Part shown: positions 58,580 to 64,000 of the stretch, one piece after another
Layout: each line of letters begins with the position of its first letter
How positions within the stretch are numbered: position 1 is the first letter of the stretch
Source: Candidatus Gastranaerophilales bacterium
GTDB lineage: Bacteria; Cyanobacteriota; Vampirovibrionia; Gastranaerophilales; Gastranaerophilaceae
DNA: 64,000 nucleotides
Direction: 5' to 3'
Assembly (NCBI GenBank): GCA_944325875.1
Contig: CALVBU010000004.1
Span: 62,001-126,000, forward strand
Position numbers and translations under genes: made by a program
The notes under the pieces: generated by a model
The model's database searches: none
What the model was told of the DNA's origin: nothing
What the model saw: only the letters and a program-made list of their open reading frames with translations

Positions 58580-59497
58580 TTACTTCCCTGCTTTTATTAT
58601 TTGAATATTTCTTGTTTCAGTAATTTCTTGGCGGGCATCTTTAATCATTTCTCTTTTGTCTTCGTCTAGTCTGTATCCGCCGACAAGTCTGTCTACAAAG
58701 CCTGTATTTAATTTTACTGCTTTGTCAAATGCTCCGACTTCTTCCAGTACATCTTTTATTTGATGTAAATCATATCCGAAAGTCTGTTTTGAATTGTATA
58801 CAAGAGTCTCTCCGGTTTGAGATACGATAGGAGCGCCACCTTGTTCAAAATATAATTTAAATACAGATTTCAAATCTTGTAATTCAGATTGTAAAGTCGT
58901 TACAGTCTGTTGTATTCTTAAATATCTTTCAAAAAGATATTCTACATTTTCCAGTTGTTTTTGTTCCCAGTCGTATTTTTGTAAATATAATTTTTTCAAC
59001 TTAGGATATGCAAGAGCAAGTCCCATTGTATCAGCCATTGCTCTATGATGGTTGTTTAATTCTACTTTGAATTTTGTTGTCAAAGCTTCTAACCCGTGAG
59101 ATTCTAAATCCGGATATATTTCTTTAAACATTTGTTGTGAGTCAATACGGGTATTATGAATTTCATTGCCGGTAACTCTTTTTGAAGCTTCATTAATAAA
59201 TGAGTAATCAAAAATTGCATTATGTGCAACAATTGGATAATCTCCGATGAATTCAAGTATTTTGGGCATAATCTCAGCTTCTGTAGGTGCATCAGCAACC
59301 ATTTCCTGAGTTATTCCGTGTATTGCCATACTTGATTTTCTAATATGTTGTTCTGGATTTATTAATGTTTGAAATTCATCTTTAATTTTTCCGTTTTCAA
59401 GTCTTACGGCAGCAAATTCTACCATTTTTTCTTTAGTGTAATCAAGTCCTGTAGTTTCTGTGTCTAGGACAATTTCTATAATCTTTTTCCTTGCCAT
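58580..59497 (-). CDS. DnaQ-like 3'-5' exonuclease with coiled-coil tail
   Basis: The 305-aa protein has the DEDDh exonuclease core: VLDTETTGLDYTKEK (Asp12, Glu14) near the N-terminus, VAHNAIFDYSFINEA near residue 93, and HHRAMADTMGLALAYPKL with the catalytic His and Asp near residues 155-160. The C-terminal 130 residues are helical, including EYLFERYLRIQQTVTTLQSELQDL, with no named domain. It is longer than DNA polymerase III epsilon cores. Extended -10 TGCTATTAT lies upstream, divergent from trxA. Proofreading or repair exonuclease. Confidence 0.9.
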   Translation of the reverse strand: MARKKIIEIVLDTETTGLDYTKEKMVEFAAVRLENGKIKDEFQTLINPEQHIRKSSMAIHGITQEMVADAPTEAEIMPKILEFIGDYPIVAHNAIFDYSFINEASKRVTGNEIHNTRIDSQQMFKEIYPDLESHGLEALTTKFKVELNNHHRAMADTMGLALAYPKLKKLYLQKYDWEQKQLENVEYLFERYLRIQQTVTTLQSELQDLKSVFKLYFEQGGAPIVSQTGETLVYNSKQTFGYDLHQIKDVLEEVGAFDKAVKLNTGFVDRLVGGYRLDEDKREMIKDARQEITETRNIQIIKAGK

Positions 59498-59551
59498 ATT
59501 CTAATCCTGTTTATCTCTATTAAGATAATAGCACAAAAAAATTTTCTGTGG

Positions 59552-59557
59552 TAAAAT
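59552..59557 (+). promoter_or_regulatory. Extended -10 of trxA
   Basis: TGG-TAAAAT (59549-59557) with no good -35. AAAGGAG follows five bases before the ATG at 59587. Confidence 0.45.
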
Positions 59558-59586
59558 ACAGCTTGTAATAAAGTAAAGGAGAAGTT

Positions 59587-59910
59587 ATGTCTAACGCTAT
59601 AGATATTAATGATGCAAATTTTGAGCAGGAAGTATTAAATTCTGCTACTCCTGTTGTTGTTGATTTTTGGGCTCCTTGGTGTGGTCCTTGTAGAAAACTT
59701 AGCCCTATTCTAGATGAGGTTGCTGGTGAATTTGCAGGTAAAGTTAAATTTGTAAAAGTTAATACTGACGAAAATTTACAGACTGCTAAAAATTATGCAA
59801 TCAGCGGTTTGCCAAGTCTTCTTGTTTTCAAAAACGGAAAAGCTGTAGAAAGACTTGTAGGACTTATGCCAAAGTCTTCAATTATTTCAAATATAGAAAA
59901 ACATATGTAA
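59587..59910 (+). CDS. trxA: Thioredoxin
   Basis: The 107-aa protein has the WCGPC active site in DFWAPWCGPCRKLSPIL near residue 32 and the cis-Pro loop SGLPSLLVFKNGK near residue 75, exactly as in classical thioredoxin. It reduces protein disulfides in the cytoplasm. It is a single gene with its own promoter and terminator, divergent from the dnaQ-like gene. Confidence 0.97.
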   Translation: MSNAIDINDANFEQEVLNSATPVVVDFWAPWCGPCRKLSPILDEVAGEFAGKVKFVKVNTDENLQTAKNYAISGLPSLLVFKNGKAVERLVGLMPKSSIISNIEKHM

Positions 59911-59927
59911 TAAATATTTAGAAATGT

Positions 59928-59972
59928 AAAGCAGTGCTATAGGCTAAAGATGGCTTGTAGTGCTGCTTTTAA
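59928..59972 (+). terminator. Terminator of trxA
   Basis: AAAGCAGTGCTATAGGC and the downstream GGCTTGTAGTGCTGCTTT can pair over about 17 positions with several G-U pairs, followed by T run. The rest of the 162-bp gap holds an imperfect inverted repeat, ATAAAGATATT (60027-60037) and AATGTCTTTAT (60045-60055), just before the next gene. Confidence 0.7.
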
Positions 59973-60072
59973 ATTTGTTTAGAAAAGTTAAAATTTTTTA
60001 TCTAAAGTTTTCGTCTATTTTAACCGATAAAGATATTGTCTAATAATGTCTTTATAGGAAAAAGAGGTTAAA

Positions 60073-63000
60073 ATGCTCGAAGGCATCTCACAAATTAAAG
60101 ATAAAGTTCATGCGTCACGTTATGAAGATGAAGGACGTAAGACTTATGATGTAGACAATATTGTTGCCGAGTTGAAAAAAGATGAAAAATTTAAGAATTT
60201 TTCTGAAGGGCAACTATATGAGTATGCTTACGGTCTTATTGCAAGACATAATGCTTATACTATAAAAGGCGATTTAGAAAGTATGGGCTTTAATACAGGG
60301 AAACCTCAAGATCCTTTTTGGAGCCAATATACTTATGAAGAAATCCTGAATATGGTTAATGATGGTGTAGATGTACCTCAGGAATTTGTTGATTGGGCTA
60401 ATACTATGCAGGATTCAGATACTACTGCATATCAAATAGAAGATTCAAGTGAAGACCCTAATGCTTATGAAAACCTTATTTCTCAAACAGGTGATGTTGA
60501 TGAAAGTGATATCCAAAAAAGAGCCCAAGCTCTTTCATCAAAAGCTCAATCTCAAGAACAATTAATACATAACCGTGTTGAAGAAGCTAAACCTTTAGTT
60601 AATACAGTTCAGGCTGAAAAAAATGATCTTGAACAAAATCAGAGACTTTCTTTGCAAAAAATTGAGTCAATGCAGAATGAATGGAAAACTCTAGATAAAA
60701 AATTTAAGCAAGGTAAGGTTTTAAACGAAACTGAACAAAAAAGATATAAAGAATTAGGCTTAATGCTTAATGATCAAAATAACAATTTAATGCAGCAAGT
60801 ACAAAAAGTAAATACTGACATTGAAGAGTTAACAAGCCAAATTGAAAATATAGATATGCTGTTAAATGTAAATGAAAAAATAACAGCAGAAATCGAAAGC
60901 GTTGGTACCAAAATGTCTTGGTTTGAAGGTAATAAAAACCACATAATATTGCCTTCAAATAGTGGTAATCAAATTTTAGGTATCAGTGCAACATTCTATA
61001 CCGCAGCAATGGGTAATAATCTTGCTATTGATACCGGTTTGACAGGTATTAATTTATTCTTTAATAACCTTGATATCGAAAATCAACAGGGTAGTAATCT
61101 TTCTATTGTTCAAGAAACAAAAGATACAGTAGATATTATTAATAACGCGGATCAGGAACGTGATACAAATTTAAAATATACAACTAACAAACAAGCTGAA
61201 ACTCAAGGTGACAATTCTAAGTCTAATAATGATAAAGACAATGACAATTCAGAAGTCACAGCAAATAAACCTGATACAAAAACAGAAAATAATGCAAAAC
61301 CAAATGCAAATACTGTACCTATAATTGAAGATACAAAAATAAATTCTGATAACAATACTGAAACTCCTATAGATTCAGAGTCTGGTAATATTAATGATTT
61401 TGCACAAACTGTTGAAGACTCTCAACCTTTAGAAGTTAAATCAAATGTTCAATTACAGTCAAAAGCTGCAGAAAGTGCAAGTAAAAATCCAACTGTAAAT
61501 GTTATGGATGGTACTTCTAATGCAACATCAGCAAATGCTGCTCAGACTTCAGAAGCGACTGAAACTTCTGCAACAACAGATGTCTCTGCTGGTACTGAAA
61601 CTACCGATGCACAAACTGTTTCAGATACTTCTGTCGAAACAGAAGATCCTTTAGAAGCTGAAACTTCGCAATATGTTTCTGAATGTGCAAATAGAAATAA
61701 TGCTATGGCTCAAGCAGAACAACAAATTCAATCTAAAGTCGAAGAAATCGTAAGAATAAGACTTAAACAAAAACAAGAAGATGCAAGATTAAATGCTGAA
61801 CTAAATAAAAATATTTCAGAATATGAAAAATTAGCTAAAAAAGTTCAAAATGGTGAATCTTTATCTGATGGTGATCAAAAAAGAGTGAAAGTGCTCGAGA
61901 AAGCTCTTAATTCTGATAATGGAACCTTTATTGTAGAAATGCAGGATAAAGTAACTGCTTTAACAGGTTTTGCTAGTCAGTTGCGTAATGATATTCAAAC
62001 AACTAAGGATAACCAAGAATATGGTAAAGAAGCTATTGCTAAAGGTAAAGAATATGCAAAAGCTACTCTTGGTGATAGATCTTATTTGAAAAATAATTTC
62101 TGGTTTGCAGGCATGAGTAAAGAAGAACAATATGATCTTCTTTATGGAAAGGCTGGTGAATCAATCGGTCGTGATGCAATTGATAATGGAGAATTGCTTG
62201 TAAATAATGCTACTGCTTCTAATGAAAAATTAAGTAAGTCATTGCCTCTTGCAGGATTTGCAATGACTTATGCTCAGCAGTTAAATAATAAAATTACAGA
62301 AACTAATACAAAAGTAAACTCTGTAAAAGAAAATTTAGAAAACTCTGCCAAGACAAAAGAGGGCGAAATGGCTTCAGGTGAAGGTAAATCTACCTCAAAC
62401 TCAAAAAGTAGTAACAATAATCAAGAAGTTACTCAAGAAGATGGTAAAAAAGCCGAAAAAGAAGGCCAAAAAGCAGAAAAAGATGGCAAAGATGCAAAAA
62501 AAGATGCCGATAATGCTAAAAAAGATAAACAGTCTACAGATAAACAAATAAAAGCCGAAACTGCAGCATTAAAAGCTGATGAAAAACGAATTCAAACATA
62601 TACTAGAGATTCACAACAAATAAATAAACAATTTGAAGCAATGGCAATTGAGGCTGATGCTATTATTCAAGCTCAAAATCAACAAGCACAATCATCTCAA
62701 GCAATGCCAGCTGGACCTGCTCTTAATTCCGAAACTAGAACTGCAGGTGCTATTGGAATGGGCTCTCAAGCAGATAGTCAAGTTTCAGGAGGTACAAGTG
62801 ATGATGGTTCTGCTAAATTAGCTACTATGGCTGCTTCTATTCCAAATTTAGATAAACGTTTGAAAAATAATGATAAAACTATAACAACTATCTCTTATTC
62901 AGCACAATCAAAAACGAAAAAATTAACGAAGTTATATAATTTAAAATATAAGCAAGCTCAAACTGATATTAAAGCAAAAGAAGATAGTATCAAGAAAAGA

Positions 63001-63744
63001 GAAAAAATCCAAGGAATTATTACAAAAACCGGTTATGCGTTTACTGGTACAAAGATTGCGGGTCAATTGCTAATGTTATTCCCTTGGTCTGCAGCTGTTG
63101 GTGCAGTAATGTTTTCTTTGGGTAAATATGGCGAGATTGCTTGCTATGCTACAAATGCATCTATAGATATTGCAAATGGTAATTTTGCAGGTGCAATTAT
63201 TAACGTTGGTGCTGCAGCTTTAAGTTTTGCAAGCGGACCTATTAAAATGAATCCTGCTACAGAAGCCGTTAAAAGTGCAGCAAAAGAGGGCGGAAAAGAA
63301 GTTGCAAAAGAAGGAGCTGAACAAGCAATTACAGCTACTACGAAAGAGGTTGCAGCTCAAGGTGCCGAACAAGCTCTTACTGCTACTACGCAAGAACTTG
63401 TAGCTAATCCTATAAAAGAAGCTGCTCAAGCTAGTTTCAATGCTATGGTTGCATCTAGTGGTGAAGCAATGAAGGCCACTGCAAATGCTGTTGCTCAACA
63501 AGCTGCTAAAGAAGCGGCAAAAGAAATTTTAAAAGAAAATGTTAAAAATGCCGCTATTCAGGTTGCTGGATCTGCAATGCAAACTTATGGACAAAAATTG
63601 CAGGCAAAACAGGCTGAAAAACCAGAACAGAAGAAACAAAGAAGATTGCTTTCTTATAAAGAAAAAAGAGCTAGACAATCAAAAATGGATAAAATCGATC
63701 AAACAAAAAAAGTTATTATGGCTCGTGGTCAAAAGAAAAGATAA
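60073..63744 (+). CDS. Giant coiled-coil protein with duplicated module, function unknown
   Basis: The 1223-aa product has a folded N-terminus (about 1-110), a disordered Asn/Thr/Glu-rich linker (about 370-540) and two similar coiled-coil modules. The first, near residues 180-280, contains EQKRYKELGLMLNDQNNNLMQQ. The second, near residues 570-680, contains DQKRVKVLEKALNSDNGTFIVE. Later come a Lys/Ala-rich coil, an apolar stretch (IAGQLLMLFPWSAAVGAVMFSLGKY) near 1000 and tandem GAEQA-TATT repeats (EGAEQAITATTKE, QGAEQALTATTQE) near 1080-1115. The tail is basic. GAGG precedes the ATG. No signal peptide; possibly membrane-associated or secreted by a dedicated system. No family recognised. Confidence 0.8.
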   Translation: MLEGISQIKDKVHASRYEDEGRKTYDVDNIVAELKKDEKFKNFSEGQLYEYAYGLIARHNAYTIKGDLESMGFNTGKPQDPFWSQYTYEEILNMVNDGVDVPQEFVDWANTMQDSDTTAYQIEDSSEDPNAYENLISQTGDVDESDIQKRAQALSSKAQSQEQLIHNRVEEAKPLVNTVQAEKNDLEQNQRLSLQKIESMQNEWKTLDKKFKQGKVLNETEQKRYKELGLMLNDQNNNLMQQVQKVNTDIEELTSQIENIDMLLNVNEKITAEIESVGTKMSWFEGNKNHIILPSNSGNQILGISATFYTAAMGNNLAIDTGLTGINLFFNNLDIENQQGSNLSIVQETKDTVDIINNADQERDTNLKYTTNKQAETQGDNSKSNNDKDNDNSEVTANKPDTKTENNAKPNANTVPIIEDTKINSDNNTETPIDSESGNINDFAQTVEDSQPLEVKSNVQLQSKAAESASKNPTVNVMDGTSNATSANAAQTSEATETSATTDVSAGTETTDAQTVSDTSVETEDPLEAETSQYVSECANRNNAMAQAEQQIQSKVEEIVRIRLKQKQEDARLNAELNKNISEYEKLAKKVQNGESLSDGDQKRVKVLEKALNSDNGTFIVEMQDKVTALTGFASQLRNDIQTTKDNQEYGKEAIAKGKEYAKATLGDRSYLKNNFWFAGMSKEEQYDLLYGKAGESIGRDAIDNGELLVNNATASNEKLSKSLPLAGFAMTYAQQLNNKITETNTKVNSVKENLENSAKTKEGEMASGEGKSTSNSKSSNNNQEVTQEDGKKAEKEGQKAEKDGKDAKKDADNAKKDKQSTDKQIKAETAALKADEKRIQTYTRDSQQINKQFEAMAIEADAIIQAQNQQAQSSQAMPAGPALNSETRTAGAIGMGSQADSQVSGGTSDDGSAKLATMAASIPNLDKRLKNNDKTITTISYSAQSKTKKLTKLYNLKYKQAQTDIKAKEDSIKKREKIQGIITKTGYAFTGTKIAGQLLMLFPWSAAVGAVMFSLGKYGEIACYATNASIDIANGNFAGAIINVGAAALSFASGPIKMNPATEAVKSAAKEGGKEVAKEGAEQAITATTKEVAAQGAEQALTATTQELVANPIKEAAQASFNAMVASSGEAMKATANAVAQQAAKEAAKEILKENVKNAAIQVAGSAMQTYGQKLQAKQAEKPEQKKQRRLLSYKEKRARQSKMDKIDQTKKVIMARGQKKR

Positions 63745-63763
63745 TTTTTATTTTCCCTTTTTA

Positions 63764-63797
63764 CTTAAAAAGCTGTTCAATATTGAACAGCTTTTCT
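63764..63797 (+). terminator. Terminator after the giant gene
   Basis: AAAAGCTGTTCAA (63768-63780) pairs with TTGAACAGCTTTT (63783-63795), followed by CTTTT. It is symmetric and may serve the converging partial gene. Confidence 0.9.
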
Positions 63798-63820
63798 TTT
63801 CTATTTATAAAATTCGTAAA

Positions 63821-64000
63821 TTAATAATCATTATTTACATAATCGTCTTCGTCTTTAAGTGATGACAAGTCATCTTTGTAGCTTGCATCAAAATCTTCTG
63901 GCAAAAGCTCTTGATCAGGCCAAATTGTATCACTGTCAAATCTGCAGGCATGAAGATTATATGAATTTGTCAAATCTGAATTGCTTAAATCACTTTCTGA
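63821..64000 (-). CDS. C-terminus of a pentapeptide-repeat-like protein (partial)
   Basis: The frame enters from the right edge and stops with TAA at 63823-63821, giving 59 residues. SDLSNSDLTNS shows alternate A/S-D/N-L-x-x pentapeptide repeats, and NLHACRFDSDTIWPDQE matches the Wp-type end of pentapeptide proteins. The last 30 residues are acidic (KDDLSSLKDEDDYVNNDY). The rest of the gene lies outside the window, so the function is not inferred. Confidence 0.6.
   Translation of the reverse strand, partial: SESDLSNSDLTNSYNLHACRFDSDTIWPDQELLPEDFDASYKDDLSSLKDEDDYVNNDY

Noticed and set aside
60073-63744. Type III secretion translocator (IpaB/SipB-like)
   Set aside because: Coiled coil plus apolar segment is suggestive, but there are no secretion-system genes nearby and no motif match, so the function is left open.
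1-64000. CRISPR arrays, insertion sequences, prophage, rRNA genes, origin
   Set aside because: No regularly spaced repeats, transposase, integrase or phage structural frames, rRNA-like stretches or DnaA-box clusters were seen.

Overview
The window looks like chromosome from a non-photosynthetic, fermentative, Gram-negative relative of the cyanobacteria, most likely Gastranaerophilales (Vampirovibrionia, 'Melainabacteria') from a gut. This is inference from low GC, lpxA and TolC/RND envelope genes, a pyruvate-type oxidoreductase with pyruvate phosphate dikinase instead of aerobic metabolism, pseudopilins with the AFTLAEVLITL...GIVAAMTLP start, and many large lineage-restricted proteins. No 16S, photosynthesis, phage, IS or CRISPR sequence was seen.

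Layout. 1-4650: 2-oxoacid:ferredoxin oxidoreductase genes, a small coiled-coil gene and ppdK. 4650-10830 (minus): two uncharacterised genes, then an operon of a GAF-GGDEF-HD-GYP-like protein, thiL and ispD, then an ROK glucokinase. 10950-15310: secreted GH13 amylase-like protein, a lineage protein, and the NifU-like/GGGtGRT pair. 15400-21230 (mostly minus): lipoprotein, TPR protein, pterin-binding methyltransferase, small gene, M29 aminopeptidase, lpxA. 21400-25250: ftsH overlapping two corrinoid iron-sulfur protein subunit genes. 25255-34250: lineage proteins around an isoprenyl synthase and lepB. 34335-38880: plsY and a five-gene VWA/FHA-like/TonB-like membrane cluster. 38900-41100: small secreted, LysM and membrane proteins. 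41190-51000: SmtB-type repressor with a Zn/Cd ATPase, an RND-MFP-TolC efflux operon and a second TolC. 51000-57120: tRNA-Gln, XRE regulator with divergent pseudopilin, nif3-like/coaBC/gmk, a histidine kinase, and a second pseudopilin behind an attenuator-like leader. 57185-64000: OPA transporter, DnaQ-like exonuclease, thioredoxin, a 1223-aa coiled-coil protein and a pentapeptide-repeat-like fragment.

How the genes fit together. The amylase-like protein, ROK kinase, OPA transporter, PPDK and oxoacid oxidoreductase suit anaerobic sugar and sugar-phosphate metabolism with ferredoxin-linked oxidation. A methyltransferase and both CFeSP subunits form a partial Wood-Ljungdahl methyl branch with no CODH/ACS catalytic gene in view. 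The envelope theme is strong: LPS, signal peptidase, metal efflux, RND efflux, pseudopilins and the VWA/FHA/TonB cluster.

The least-described signals are regulatory: (i) about nine genes have a -10 hexamer only 6-9 nt before ATG and no Shine-Dalgarno, including a divergent pair separated by 14 bp; (ii) a G11-containing leader ORF followed by mutually exclusive hairpins precedes a pseudopilin; (iii) a probable AUU start; (iv) several long perfect palindromes at promoters. All product calls are from reading translated sequence by eye; no database search was run.
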